64,000 bases of DNA from Candidatus Binatia bacterium (GTDB taxonomy: Bacteria; Desulfobacterota; Binatia; HRBIN30; BPIQ01): positions 587,871-651,870 of the forward strand of contig BPIQ01000001.1 in assembly GCA_026004195.1 (NCBI GenBank), in the 5' to 3' direction. A program made the position numbers and the translations under genes. A model generated the notes under the pieces. The model saw only the letters and a program-made list of their open reading frames with translations. It ran no database searches and was not told the DNA's origin. Position 1 is the stretch's first letter; every line of letters begins with the position of its first letter. Below, piece by piece: positions 16,854 through 26,070 of the stretch.

Positions 16854-18587
16854 TCAGAGTTTCGTCGAGCCCAGAAGGTTCCCGCCGAGCGTCGGGTGGC
16901 CGATCCTCTTGTCCCCCACCACGTTCAGCACGGCGGTCCGTCCGCTCCGAAGTGCACGCTCGAGGGCGGGGCGGAACTCCTCGGGACGTTCCACGTGCTC
17001 GGTGTGGCAGCCCAGGACCTCGAACATCCGGTCGTAACGGATTCCTTCGAGCATCTCGAAGGGGTCGGTCCTGCCGCGCAGGAGCGGCATCTCCTCGAAG
17101 CTCGGCCCCCAGGACGAGTTGTTCCACACGAGAACGACGATCGGAAGCCGGTAGCGCAAGGCCGTTTCGATGTCCCAGCCTCCGATTCCGAGCCCCCCGT
17201 CCCCGCTCAACACCACGACCTGCTTTCCGGGCCGGGCGAGTTGCGCCCCGATGGCCATCCCGACACCGTGGCCCACGGGAGCCAGAGGGCCCGCGTCGAC
17301 GACCTGCCCCGCAAAGCGGGCACGGAACCACTGCGTGAACCACCCGCTCAGCGTGAAACTGTCGACGACGACGGTCGCGTCCGGATCGAGGACTTCGCAG
17401 AGCTCCCGGGAAAGCCGGTCGGGGTGCGTGGGCACGGCATCGTGCGTCCCGGCCTCGCGCTCGCGGAGCACGCGCTCGTAGTTCGCGCGAACCTGCTCGC
17501 GTTCCCGAGCCCACTCGGAGTTCCGGTGCCGTCCGAAATCGAGCCCGAGACGCTTCGCCTCCTCGAGCATTTGCCGGAGAACGAGCTTCGGATCCCCCAC
17601 GAGCGCGAGCGAAGCGTCCACGTGCCATCCGATCCGAGACGGTGCCGCGTCGAGCTGGATGTAGGTGGCCTTTTCGTTCCACGTGGGCGGCTGGCCGAAA
17701 CGTTCGCCGCTCCAGAAGCGAAAACCCACGGCCAGGACGACGTCCGCGCGGCTCGTGAAGGGTTTCTTCCAGGCGCCGCGCACGGCGAGGGGATGGTCTT
17801 CCGGCAGAGCGCCCTGCCCCGCCCTGCGCGTGTAGACCGGGATGCCCGTCCACTCGGCGAACTCCCGCAGCTCTTCCGAAGCCCCCGACCAGAATATTCC
17901 GTCCCCGCCTGCCAGAAGGGGTCTTTCGGCACGCGCCAGAAGTTCGAGAGCCTCGCGCACCGCCCGGGGATCGGCTTCCGAGCGAACCTCGCCCGGAGCG
18001 TAGACGCGAGCCCCCCGCCGCTGCTCGGACAGGGCACCGCGTTCGTAGAGGATGTCGGTCGGAATCTCGACGACGGAAACGCCCTGGGGGGACAAGAGCG
18101 CCGCACGCAGGGCCTGCCGCGTTTCGAAGGCGATGTTCGACCACGCGAGGACGCGCCGAACGTGCTTGGCGAAGCTGCGGCAGATCTCGCTCCCGTACGC
18201 TTCCTGGAAGGATCCGAGGCCGTCTTCGCCCGCAGGGTGCTGACCGGAGATGCAGACGACGGCGCTCCCGGCCAGGGCGGCCGTACAGAGCCCCGTGACG
18301 GCGTTCGTGAGCCCGCATCCTGCCGTCACGCAGCACACCCCTACCCGCCCCGAGCTCCTCGCGAAGCCGTCCGCGGCGTACGCGCACGCCTGCTCGTGCC
18401 TCATGTGGATCATGCGGATCCCGTTCTCGCGCAAAGCGCCGAGAATGGGAAAGATGTGGCCGCCGTTGATCGTGAAAAGATACTCCACCCCGGCTTCCGC
18501 GAGAACGCGAGCGACCACGACACCACCGTCCGCTTGCTCCCCCGGTTCCCGGTAAAGAGAACGCTCCCAGTTTTTCTCCGGCGGCAT
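16854..18587 (-). CDS. Thiamine-diphosphate-dependent enzyme (acetolactate synthase / 2-hydroxyacyl-CoA lyase superfamily)
   Basis: A protein of 577 residues with the three domains of the superfamily. The N-terminal Pyr domain has the cofactor-activating Glu in MRHEQACAYAADG; a central Rossmann-like domain follows; the C-terminal PP domain has GDGGLGIGGWDIETAL and NNSSWG, the Mg/ThDP motif. No regulatory small subunit is adjacent and the genes around are not for branched-chain amino acids, so a lyase or decarboxylase is more likely than acetolactate synthase. ATG 18587 is chosen for its AGGAGGCGAG site and upstream promoter. The substrate is unknown. Confidence 0.88.
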   Translation of the reverse strand: MPPEKNWERSLYREPGEQADGGVVVARVLAEAGVEYLFTINGGHIFPILGALRENGIRMIHMRHEQACAYAADGFARSSGRVGVCCVTAGCGLTNAVTGLCTAALAGSAVVCISGQHPAGEDGLGSFQEAYGSEICRSFAKHVRRVLAWSNIAFETRQALRAALLSPQGVSVVEIPTDILYERGALSEQRRGARVYAPGEVRSEADPRAVREALELLARAERPLLAGGDGIFWSGASEELREFAEWTGIPVYTRRAGQGALPEDHPLAVRGAWKKPFTSRADVVLAVGFRFWSGERFGQPPTWNEKATYIQLDAAPSRIGWHVDASLALVGDPKLVLRQMLEEAKRLGLDFGRHRNSEWAREREQVRANYERVLREREAGTHDAVPTHPDRLSRELCEVLDPDATVVVDSFTLSGWFTQWFRARFAGQVVDAGPLAPVGHGVGMAIGAQLARPGKQVVVLSGDGGLGIGGWDIETALRYRLPIVVLVWNNSSWGPSFEEMPLLRGRTDPFEMLEGIRYDRMFEVLGCHTEHVERPEEFRPALERALRSGRTAVLNVVGDKRIGHPTLGGNLLGSTKL

Positions 18588-18612
18588 CTCGCCTCCTCCT
18601 TTCGCCGAGGCA

Positions 18613-18641
18613 CTATTGCCTCTCCCCGTTCGCTGGTGCAA
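18613..18641 (-). promoter_or_regulatory. Putative promoter of the thiamine-diphosphate enzyme gene
   Basis: On minus, TTGCAC (18636-18641), 17-base spacer, CAATAG (18613-18618), about 25 bases before ATG 18587. The same stretch read on plus gives TTGCCT-17-CAATGA, a possible overlapping divergent promoter for the small ORF at 18667. Confidence 0.5.
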
Positions 18642-18666
18642 TGAGGTGCGCGTTCCGGAGCTGGCC

Positions 18667-18921
18667 ATGCTTTCCTTCGGTCGTCCTTCAGGGAACACGG
18701 CCCTCCGGGCCCACGCGAAAGAAAAAGGCGGTGCGATCTCGCTCGCTGCCCGCGAGCTCCGGATCGGTCCTTCCTGCGTCCTCGACGCCACGGGCGAGGA
18801 CGACGGCACGATCACGCTGACCCACGCGGGGCCGTTCGAGATCGCCGAGAGCGCACGCTTCCGGCCCGAGCCCGAGATCGAAGAAGACGAGATGCTCGAG
18901 GCTTGCGAGTCCGAAGACTAG
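18667..18921 (+). CDS. Small hypothetical protein with acidic C-terminus
   Basis: Eighty-four residues, not recognised. Third codon positions are almost all G or C, as in the coding genes around it, which supports it being real. The N-terminal two thirds look like a small beta-rich domain; the tail is strongly acidic (EPEIEEDEMLEACESED). It is divergent from the thiamine-diphosphate enzyme gene and precedes mgtE by about 220 bases, a gap with only a short CCCGC/GCGGG hairpin (18973-18985). It could still be a chance frame. Confidence 0.45.
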   Translation: MLSFGRPSGNTALRAHAKEKGGAISLAARELRIGPSCVLDATGEDDGTITLTHAGPFEIAESARFRPEPEIEEDEMLEACESED

Positions 18922-19141
18922 CCAGCCCCGATCTCCTCGCTCCCGACGCACGCCCGACCCTTTCCGGAGGTCCCGCTTTGCGGGGATGGTCACCCCGCTC
19001 GAAGCCTTCCGCCTCCCGGAGCCCGATCGCGAGGTAGGCGTCCGGAAGGTCGCCGTAGTCCGTGGAAAGACCCTGCCATGGCGGCACTGGAAAACCCGGC
19101 ACGGGCCGCATAAGGTAGGGAGCTTTCCGAAGGGAGCGAAC

Positions 19142-20437
19142 ATGGGTGCACTCGAGGTCCTGGCTTCTTCGTTTGCCCGCGCGCAACCCGACGCGGCAGC
19201 GAGGGTTCTGGAGGCGTTGGAACCCGAGGAAGCCGTGCAGGTTTTCGAGACGCTCGACCCCGAAGTGGTGGGCCCGGTGCTCGAACACCTCATGCCGCAG
19301 ACGGCCGCCGCCATCCTCGAGCGCGTGAGCCCCGACCGAACCCACGAGCTTCTCCTGGCCATGACCCCGAGGCAAGCGGCCTCGACGCTTTCCCACCTGG
19401 ATCCCCGGCGGCGCGAGGAAGCGCTCGCGAAGCTACCCGACTCCCGCGCCCACGTGCTGCGCGAGCTCCTGCAGTACCCTCCGGAAACGGCGGCGGGAAT
19501 GATGGAGCCGCAGGTCACCTCGATCGCCATCGACCTCACGGTGGGCGAGGCCATCGAGCTTTTGCGCCGGGCTCCGCGGCACGCGCTCTACTACCTCTAC
19601 GTGACGGACCGGCAGCGGAAGCTCCTCGGTGTCGTGAACATCCGTGACCTCCTTCTTTCGCATCCGAGCGACCCGCTGGCACCGCTCGTCAAAACCAATC
19701 TGACGACCGTCCCTGCCAGCATGGATCGCGAGGATGCCATCACGCTCATGCGTCAGGGGCGCTTTCTCGCGCTTCCCGTCGTCGATGCCGAGGGCCGGCT
19801 GCTCGGCGTGATCAAAGCCGAGGAGGCACTGCACACCCTGCAGCAAGAAGCCTTCGAGGACCTCCAGAAAATGGTCGGAGCCGGCGGAGACGAAAGGGCC
19901 CTCTCCCCGGTTTCCGTCGTCGTCCGCAAACGCCTGCCCTGGCTCTACGTGAACCTGCTCACGGCCTTTCTCGCCTCCGCGGTCGTGGGCCTCTTCGAGG
20001 ACATCCTGGCCCGCGTGACGGCACTGGCCGTCCTTTTGCCGATCGTTTCCGGGCAGGGCGGAAACAGCGGCTCGCAGACTCTCGCCGTGGTGATCCGGGG
20101 GCTCGCCCTCCGCGAGATCCTGCCCGGGGCAGCCCGCCGCCTTTTCGTGAAAGAGCTCGTGGCTGCCGTCCTGAACGGGACGGCCACGGGCACGGCCGCC
20201 GGAGCGGCCGTTTACTTCTGGAGCGGCAACGCGGGACTCGGCATCGTGATCGCCCTCGCCATGATCGTGAACATGACCGTGGCGGGACTCGCGGCCACGG
20301 GAATCCCCCTCGCGCTCAAACGGCTCGGCCGCGACCCGGCCCAGTCCTCTTCGATCTTTCTCACGACCGTGACCGACTGCGTGGGCTTCGCTTCCTTTCT
20401 CGGGTTCGCCGTGCTCTTCTATCCCCTGCTCCAGTGA
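19142..20437 (+). CDS. mgtE: Magnesium transporter MgtE
   Basis: A protein of 431 residues with the MgtE plan: an N-terminal helical domain (SSFARAQPDAAARVLEAL and onward), two CBS domains in the middle (TVGEAIELLRRAP and ...VVDAEGRLLGVI), the connecting helix, and a five-helix membrane domain from about residue 270, with LPIVSGQGGNSGSQTLAVVIRG as the conserved pore sequence. It conducts Mg2+ and is gated by cytosolic Mg2+ through the CBS region. ATG 19142 has an AAGGGAG site; the in-frame ATG 18986 would add ~50 atypical residues. No Mg riboswitch is visible. Confidence 0.94.
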   Translation: MGALEVLASSFARAQPDAAARVLEALEPEEAVQVFETLDPEVVGPVLEHLMPQTAAAILERVSPDRTHELLLAMTPRQAASTLSHLDPRRREEALAKLPDSRAHVLRELLQYPPETAAGMMEPQVTSIAIDLTVGEAIELLRRAPRHALYYLYVTDRQRKLLGVVNIRDLLLSHPSDPLAPLVKTNLTTVPASMDREDAITLMRQGRFLALPVVDAEGRLLGVIKAEEALHTLQQEAFEDLQKMVGAGGDERALSPVSVVVRKRLPWLYVNLLTAFLASAVVGLFEDILARVTALAVLLPIVSGQGGNSGSQTLAVVIRGLALREILPGAARRLFVKELVAAVLNGTATGTAAGAAVYFWSGNAGLGIVIALAMIVNMTVAGLAATGIPLALKRLGRDPAQSSSIFLTTVTDCVGFASFLGFAVLFYPLLQ

Positions 20438-20449
20438 GGCCCGAGGACC

Positions 20450-21752
20450 ATGGCAGCCGCGCACGCTCCGCCGCAGCCGGGAGCTTTTCGAACGAGCCCT
20501 GCGCGTCGTCCCCGGGGGCATCTACGGTCACCAGAGCCCGCGGACTCTCGTTCCCGACGCCTACCCTTTTTTCTTCGAGAGCGGAGAGGGTTGCCGGGTC
20601 CGGGACGTCGACGGCAACGAGTACATCGACTACGTCTGTTCCTACGGCCCCGTCGTGCTCGGCCATCGCCATCCCGCCGTCGAATCCGCGGCCGAGCTGC
20701 AACGCCGAAAAGGAAACTGTTTCGACGGACCGGCTCCCGTGTGGGTGGAGCTCGCGGAGCGGCTCGTCGCCCTCACGCCTTTCGCCGACTGGGTCGTTTT
20801 CGCGAAAAACGGCTCCGACGTCTGTACCTGGGCGGTGCAAGTGGCTCGCGCGCACACGCGGAAGCGCAAGGTGCTCAAAGCCGAGGGTGCCTACCACGGC
20901 ATCGACGCCTGGTGTACACCGTTTCCGCGCGGCACGTTGCCCGAGGAGAGAGCGCACGTCTCGACCTTTCGCTACAACGACACGGCGAGCCTCGAGGCGG
21001 CCTTCGCCGAGAGCCGCGGCGACGTGGCGGCGCTCGTGCTCACGCCCTTCCGCCACGACACGGGCCGGGACCAGGAACTCCCCGAGCCCGGGTTTCTCGC
21101 CGCGGCGAGACGGCTTTGCGACGAAGAGGATGCGGTGCTCGTACTCGACGACATCCGGGCGGGTTTCCGGCTCGGCCTGCGGGGCTCCGGCGAGTTTTTC
21201 GGCCTCCGCCCGGACCTCTCCTGCGTCTCGAAAGCCCTCGCCAACGGCTATCCCCTCTCGGCTTGCCTCGGGAGCGAGAAGCTCCGGGGCGCCGCCGAAG
21301 GCGTCTTTTTCACGGGATCCTTTTTCACCTCGGCCGTCCCCATGGCGGCAGCGCTCGCCTGTCTCGAGGTGCTCGAGAAAACGGACGCACCGGCACACAT
21401 GGCCGCGATGGGCCGACTCCTCCTCGAGGGTCTCGGCCGGCAGGCCGAAGCGCACGGGCTCCGCGTCCGTCTCACCGGTCCCCCGGCTCTCCCCTTCCTC
21501 ACGTTCCCCTCCGACCGGGGGAGCTTCGAGCGCAGCCGGCTCTTCTGCGCCGAGTGTGTGCGGGGCGGTGTCTATTTTCACCCCTACCACAACTGGTTTC
21601 TCTCGGCCGCCCACACCGAAGAGGACATTCGTCGCACGCTCGAGGTGACCGATGCCGCTTTCTCGGCCGTGCGACGAACCTTCGGCTCTTGTCCGGAGAG
21701 CGACACCGGGTCTATTCGAGAGGGCACGAACACGAGAGCCCGATGGACCTGA
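20450..21752 (+). pseudogene. Class III PLP aminotransferase (glutamate-1-semialdehyde aminomutase-like), N-terminal frameshift
   Basis: The body (from about 20475) is a HemL-like class III aminotransferase: SRELFERALRVVPGG, GNEYIDYVCSYGPVVLGHRHP, FAKNGSDV, GAYHG and the PLP lysine in VSKALANGYP. This frame has no ATG, GTG or TTG before base 20655, inside the conserved N-terminus, while the good ATG at 20450 is one frame off. Deleting one base between 20453 and 20475 joins them into a standard ~433-residue enzyme. The chain after the break is intact. True HemL is unlikely because the partner genes are acyl-CoA dehydrogenases, not haem genes; the substrate is unknown. Its stop overlaps the next gene by 10 bases. 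Confidence 0.78.
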
Positions 21753-22927
21753 GGGACAGCCCCGAAGAACGAGCCCTGCGAAAGAAGGTACGGGCCTGGC
21801 TCCGCCGGAACGTACCGCGGGAGCTTCGAGACGGTCCGGGCGCGGAGTACGGCGATCCGGCCAGGATCGAAGCCGCCAAGCGCTGGCAACGAAAACTCTA
21901 CGAGGCCGGGTACGTGGCCATGGGCTGGCCCAGGGAGTACGGCGGCCAGGGAGCGGACTTGCGCACCCAGACCATCGTCAACGAGGAGCTCGTCCGCGCT
22001 CGGGCTCCGAGCCTCATCGGCATGATGGGGATCCAGATGGTGGGCCCGACGCTGATCCAGTGGGGAACCGAAGAGCAGAAGCGACGCTTCTTGCCCCCGA
22101 TTCTCACCGCGGAAGAAATCTGGTGCCAGGGATACTCCGAACCGGGCGCGGGCTCCGACCTGGCGTCGCTCCAGACCCGCGCGGAGCTCGTGGGGGACGA
22201 GTTCGTCGTGAACGGGCAGAAAATCTGGACGTCGAACGCGCAGTTCGCCGACTGGATGTTCTGCCTCGTCCGTACGGATCCCGAAGCACCCAAGCACCGG
22301 GGGATTTCCTACCTGCTCGTCGACATGAAAAGCCCGGGCATCACCGTCCGCCCCCTCGTCCAGATGACGGGCGACGCCGGCTTCAACGAGGTCTTTTTCG
22401 AGGACGTGCGCGTTCCGCGGAAAAACCTCGTCGGCGAGCTCCACGACGGGTGGCGCGTGGCGAACTCGACGCTCCTGCACGAACGAAACATGCTCGGGTC
22501 CGCGACGCGCACCCGCCAGCTCTTCGACCGCCTCTGCCGGCTCGCCAGGACACGCGAGCGGAACGGCCGGAAAGCCATCGAGGATCCGTTCGTCCGGCAG
22601 CGGCTCGGGGATCTTTTCGCCCGCGTGGAAGCGTTGCGACTCGACTCCTACCGCCAGCTCTCCGAAGCCGTACGCGGCTCGACGCGTCCCACGGCCGCGT
22701 CGATGACGAAGCTCGTCGGCACCGAGCTCAACCACGAAATCTGCGCGCTCGCGCTCGAGCTCCTGGGCTCCTACGCCCCCCTCACGCGGCGCTCGCGCCG
22801 CGCGATCGACCGCGGGATCTGGGCCTGGGAGTTCCAGTTCACGCTCGGGATGATCATCGGCGGCGGGACTTCGCAGATCCAGAAGAACATCCTGGCCGAG
22901 CGCGGGCTCGGCATGCCGCGGGGATGA
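21743..22927 (+). CDS. Acyl-CoA dehydrogenase, first of an adjacent pair
   Basis: A protein of 394 residues with the acyl-CoA dehydrogenase fold: helical N-terminus, the FAD-contacting beta domain with QGYSEPGAGSDLASLQT and GQKIWTSNAQFADW, and the C-terminal helical domain with a final GGGTSQIQKNILAERGLGMPR. It oxidises an acyl-CoA between C2 and C3 and passes electrons to ETF. ATG 21743 overlaps the end of the aminotransferase gene, and the next gene begins four bases after its stop, so the three are one operon. Paired genes of this size can form heteromeric enzymes, as in actinobacterial steroid-chain oxidation; here this is inference. Confidence 0.92.
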   Translation: MDLRDSPEERALRKKVRAWLRRNVPRELRDGPGAEYGDPARIEAAKRWQRKLYEAGYVAMGWPREYGGQGADLRTQTIVNEELVRARAPSLIGMMGIQMVGPTLIQWGTEEQKRRFLPPILTAEEIWCQGYSEPGAGSDLASLQTRAELVGDEFVVNGQKIWTSNAQFADWMFCLVRTDPEAPKHRGISYLLVDMKSPGITVRPLVQMTGDAGFNEVFFEDVRVPRKNLVGELHDGWRVANSTLLHERNMLGSATRTRQLFDRLCRLARTRERNGRKAIEDPFVRQRLGDLFARVEALRLDSYRQLSEAVRGSTRPTAASMTKLVGTELNHEICALALELLGSYAPLTRRSRRAIDRGIWAWEFQFTLGMIIGGGTSQIQKNILAERGLGMPRG

Positions 22928-22931
22928 CGGC

Positions 22932-24071
22932 GTGGACTTCTCGCTGACCGAGGAGCAGGAGCTCCTCCGGAGGACGGCACGGGAATTTCTCGCAGCGGAG
23001 TGCCCGCCGGCCTTCGTGCGTCGGCTCGCGTCCGAAGAGGACGGTTTTTCTTCGTCCTTCCACCGCGGGATCTCGGCACTCGGCTGGCCGGGGCTGGTGG
23101 TGCCCGAAGCCTACGGCGGACAGGGTCTCGGGTTCCTCGAGGCCGCGCTGCTGCTCGAGGAATTCGGCCGTGCGGCGGCACCGGGGTATTTCGCGCCTTC
23201 TTACGTTCTCGCCGCCGCGGCCCTGCGCTCGGCCTCGCCCCGCCTGGCTCGCTCCTGGCTTCCCCGGCTCGCGACCGGCGAGGCGATCGGCACCGTGGCC
23301 CTCTTCGAGGAGTCGGAGCTCCTCGATGCGCGCGGCGTCACCGGGCGAGCCCGACGCACCCGAGGTGGCTTCGTCCTTCGCGGCAAAAAGCTCTTCGTCC
23401 CGTACGCTCGGGTCGCCGACTTCTTTCTCGCCCCGTTCCGGCTCGGGTCGGGAATCCCGCTCTTTTTCGTCCCGAAAGAAACGCCCGGAATCCGGATCGA
23501 AGAGCTCTCCTCCTACGACCTCACGCGAAGACTCTACGAGGTTCACTTCCACGACGTCCGGGTGCCCGAGGAGCACGCCCTCTTCCCGAAAGCCTCGCCC
23601 TGGTCGACGTTCGACGGCCTTCTCCTCCTCGGCGCGCTCGCCGTCTCCGCGGACTCGCTCGGCGGCGCCGAGTCCATGCTCGAGCGAAGCGTCGAATACT
23701 CGAAAGTCCGCCAGCAGTTCGGCCGGCCCATCGGGTCTTTCCAGGCGCTCAAGCACATGGCGGCGGAGATGTGGGTGGAAATCGAGTTCTCCCGTCCGCT
23801 CGTCTGGTACGCGGCGCACCTCTGCGACACGCAGCCCCGCCGTGCCTCGGTGGCCGTCTCCATGGCCAAGGCACGCACGTCGGAAGTGTTTTCCTCGGTC
23901 GCCGACCGTGCGGTCCAGATGCACGGCGGAATCGGCTTCACGTGGGAACACGACCTGCACTTCTGGTACAAGCGCGCGATGGCGAACCGCGCCGCGTACG
24001 GCGACCCTGCCTTCCACCGCGAGCGGGTCGTCAGTGAGGGTCTCGAGGGCCGCCGCCACGCGAGCCCGTGA
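22932..24071 (+). CDS. Acyl-CoA dehydrogenase, second of an adjacent pair
   Basis: A protein of 379 residues that begins MDFSLTEEQELLRRTAREF from a GTG. It has the FadE-type C-terminal half: SVEYSKVRQQFGRPIGSFQALKHMAAEM and AVQMHGGIGFTWEHDLHFWYKRA. The FAD-loop motif is altered: TVALFEESELLDARG replaces the usual TEP..GSD, so flavin contacts may differ and it may depend on its partner. This divergence is a common sign of the second subunit of a heteromeric dehydrogenase. It ends the aminotransferase-dehydrogenase operon. Confidence 0.88.
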   Translation: MDFSLTEEQELLRRTAREFLAAECPPAFVRRLASEEDGFSSSFHRGISALGWPGLVVPEAYGGQGLGFLEAALLLEEFGRAAAPGYFAPSYVLAAAALRSASPRLARSWLPRLATGEAIGTVALFEESELLDARGVTGRARRTRGGFVLRGKKLFVPYARVADFFLAPFRLGSGIPLFFVPKETPGIRIEELSSYDLTRRLYEVHFHDVRVPEEHALFPKASPWSTFDGLLLLGALAVSADSLGGAESMLERSVEYSKVRQQFGRPIGSFQALKHMAAEMWVEIEFSRPLVWYAAHLCDTQPRRASVAVSMAKARTSEVFSSVADRAVQMHGGIGFTWEHDLHFWYKRAMANRAAYGDPAFHRERVVSEGLEGRRHASP

Positions 24072-24095
24072 GCTCCCGGCCGGAACGAGGACCGC

Positions 24096-24123
24096 TTGTC
24101 CGGGCCCGGAGGGGGGGCATAAT
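24096..24123 (+). promoter_or_regulatory. Putative promoter of cysE
   Basis: TTGTCC (24096-24101), a 16-base spacer and CATAAT (24118-24123). A GGAGG site follows before ATG 24142. Confidence 0.5.
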
Positions 24124-24141
24124 GGGGCGCGGAGGTGACGG

Positions 24142-25056
24142 ATGAGAGATCTCGCCGAGCGGCACGCCGCCCTCGAAGCCGCGATCGATCTCGTCACGGA
24201 AAGCTACACCGGCGAGAGGGAAATCGACAGTCTCGAAAGCGCGGCGCTGCCGAACCGCAGGGCCGTCATCGAGGCTCTCAACCACCTGAAGCCCGTGCTC
24301 TACATCGGTTTCTACAGCCGGCGACCGCTCACCCGCGCGAACCTGCGGTTCGCGATCAGCGAACACCTCTATCCCGCCTACGACATCCTCACCGAACAGA
24401 TCCACCGGGCCGTGAGCTACGAGGACGCCTACAAGCAACGGCGCGAGCCGAGGGACCGTTCGTGGAGCGAACGGATCGTCCTCGAGCTCTTCCGGTCCCT
24501 TCCCGCGATCCGGGACAAGCTCAACAAGGACGTGCTCGCGGCTTACGAGGGAGACCCCGCGGCCAAGAGCGTCGAGGAGGTCGTCTTCAGCTATCCGGCC
24601 ATCGAGGCCATCACGGTCTACCGGATCGCCCACGAGCTCTACGTCCGGGACGTCCCCATGATCCCCCGGATCATGAGCGAGTACGCGCACAGCGAGACGG
24701 GCATCGACATCCACCCCGGCGCCCGCATCGGGGAGCGCTTTTTCATCGACCACGGCACGGGCTGCGTGATCGGCGAGACGTGCGTGATCGGCAACAACGT
24801 GAAGCTCTACCAGGGCGTCACCCTCGGTGCCCTGAGCCTACCGCGAACGGTGGAATCGTCCGAAATGCGGGACCGCAAACGGCACCCGACGATCGAGGAC
24901 GACGTCGTCATCTACTCCGGGGCCACCATCCTCGGCGGCGACACCGTGATCGGACGCGGTTCCGTGATCGGCGGGAACGCCTGGCTCACCCGTTCCGTGC
25001 CGCCGGGAACCCGAATCGTCGGCGAGTCCAGGACGCCGGGAAAAACAAGGAGCTAG
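24142..25056 (+). CDS. cysE: Serine O-acetyltransferase (EpsC-type CysE)
   Basis: A protein of 304 residues. The N-terminal ~170 residues are helical. From about residue 180 the left-handed beta-helix hexapeptide repeats begin, with DIHPGARIGERFFIDHGTG, VIGETCVIGNNVKLYQGVTLGA and VIGRGSVIGGNAWLT; the catalytic His is in the FIDHGTG block. It makes O-acetylserine for cysteine synthesis. The length and the long N-terminal region match the EpsC branch. No cysK is adjacent. An intrinsic terminator follows. Confidence 0.94.
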   Translation: MRDLAERHAALEAAIDLVTESYTGEREIDSLESAALPNRRAVIEALNHLKPVLYIGFYSRRPLTRANLRFAISEHLYPAYDILTEQIHRAVSYEDAYKQRREPRDRSWSERIVLELFRSLPAIRDKLNKDVLAAYEGDPAAKSVEEVVFSYPAIEAITVYRIAHELYVRDVPMIPRIMSEYAHSETGIDIHPGARIGERFFIDHGTGCVIGETCVIGNNVKLYQGVTLGALSLPRTVESSEMRDRKRHPTIEDDVVIYSGATILGGDTVIGRGSVIGGNAWLTRSVPPGTRIVGESRTPGKTRS

Positions 25057-25072
25057 CTCGCCGGCAAAGAGG

Positions 25073-25090
25073 GCCCCTCTCGGGGCTTTT
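25073..25090 (+). terminator. Intrinsic terminator after cysE
   Basis: GCCCC (25073-25077), loop TCTC, GGGGC (25082-25086), then TTTT (25087-25090). It lies 16 bases after the cysE stop, in the gap before the convergent CDF gene. Confidence 0.65.
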
Positions 25091-25176
25091 CCTCCGCACC
25101 GCTTTCATCCGGCGGACCCGATCCCTTCTCGGGACGCGAGCGGACGAAGGTCCGAACGGAGGGGGTGAAGCCGCCC

Positions 25177-26070
25177 TCAGCGGTGCCTCGCCGTTGCCCG
25201 GCAGGTCTCGTCGCCCGGCTGCTCGACCTGCACGGTGGCGTGCTCGACGCCCGTCTGCTCTTCGAGAACGCGCCGCACGTCGCGGAGCACCTTCTCCGGC
25301 TCGCTCCCGGGCGAGGCGAGCACGTGCACGCTGGCCGAGTGAAAACCGGACGTGAGCGTCCAGAGGTGGAGATCGTGGAGATCGTCCACGCCCGGTATGG
25401 AGAGGAGTTCGTCCCGGAGTCTCGCGAGGTTCACGTCGCGCGGCGTCCCCTCGAGGAGAACGTGGCCCGCCTGTCGCAGGATGGAGAAAGCACGGGGCAG
25501 GATCGCCGTCGCGATGCAGGCCGAAAGAAGCGGGTCGATCCAGTGGATCCCCGTCCACCCGATCGCCACGGCTCCCGCGAGCACGGCGAAGGAGCTCGCG
25601 GTGTCCGTGAGCACTTCGAGGTAGGCCGCGCGCACGTTGAGACTCGCTCTCCGGTGGCCGTGGAGCAGGAAGACCGCGGCCACGTTGGCGAGAAGGCCGA
25701 GAAAAGCCACCGCCCCCATGAGGCCCGTCTCCACCTCGGCCGGCTCCCGGAACCGGACGTAGGACTGGAAGAGCAGAAGACCGCAGACGACGAGCAGGAG
25801 CTGCGCGTTGACGAAAGCCGCGAGGATTTCGGCCCGGTAGAGGCCGAACGTGTACTCTTTCGAGGCCGCCCGTTCCGCCAGCGTCATGGCCGCGTAGGCC
25901 AGAAGAAGGGCTCCCACGTCCGTGAACATGTGAGCCGCGTCGGCGAAAAGCGCGAGACTCCCGCTCCAGTAGCCCCCGGCCGTCTCGACCACGAGCATCC
26001 CGACCGTGAGCCCGAGCGCCCAGCGCAGTCGCGCTTTTCCCGTCGCCCGATCCCGCCCGGCGGAGTTCAT
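25177..26070 (-). CDS. Cation diffusion facilitator (CzcD/ZitB-type) metal exporter
   Basis: A protein of 297 residues with six predicted membrane helices and a C-terminal cytosolic domain ending DLHLWTLTSGFHSASVHVL, typical of zinc/cadmium/cobalt exporters. Helix 2 has the metal-site DAAHMFTD (HxxxD). Helix 5 reads EVLTD where ZitB proteins have HxxxD, so one ligand is changed from His to Glu. The ATG overlaps the stop of the arsR gene (four bases), so regulator and pump are co-translated. Export of Zn2+ is expected from the regulator's sensor site; the helix-5 change leaves selectivity open. Confidence 0.92.
   Translation of the reverse strand: MNSAGRDRATGKARLRWALGLTVGMLVVETAGGYWSGSLALFADAAHMFTDVGALLLAYAAMTLAERAASKEYTFGLYRAEILAAFVNAQLLLVVCGLLLFQSYVRFREPAEVETGLMGAVAFLGLLANVAAVFLLHGHRRASLNVRAAYLEVLTDTASSFAVLAGAVAIGWTGIHWIDPLLSACIATAILPRAFSILRQAGHVLLEGTPRDVNLARLRDELLSIPGVDDLHDLHLWTLTSGFHSASVHVLASPGSEPEKVLRDVRRVLEEQTGVEHATVQVEQPGDETCRATARHR

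Noticed and set aside
18986-19141. Longer mgtE start at ATG 18986
   Set aside because: Adds ~50 residues unlike MgtE; ATG 19142 has a clear ribosome-binding site and the right N-terminus.
18922-19141. Mg2+ riboswitch or tRNA before mgtE
   Set aside because: No conserved riboswitch core and no cloverleaf or T-loop; only a small CCCGC/GCGGG hairpin without a T run.
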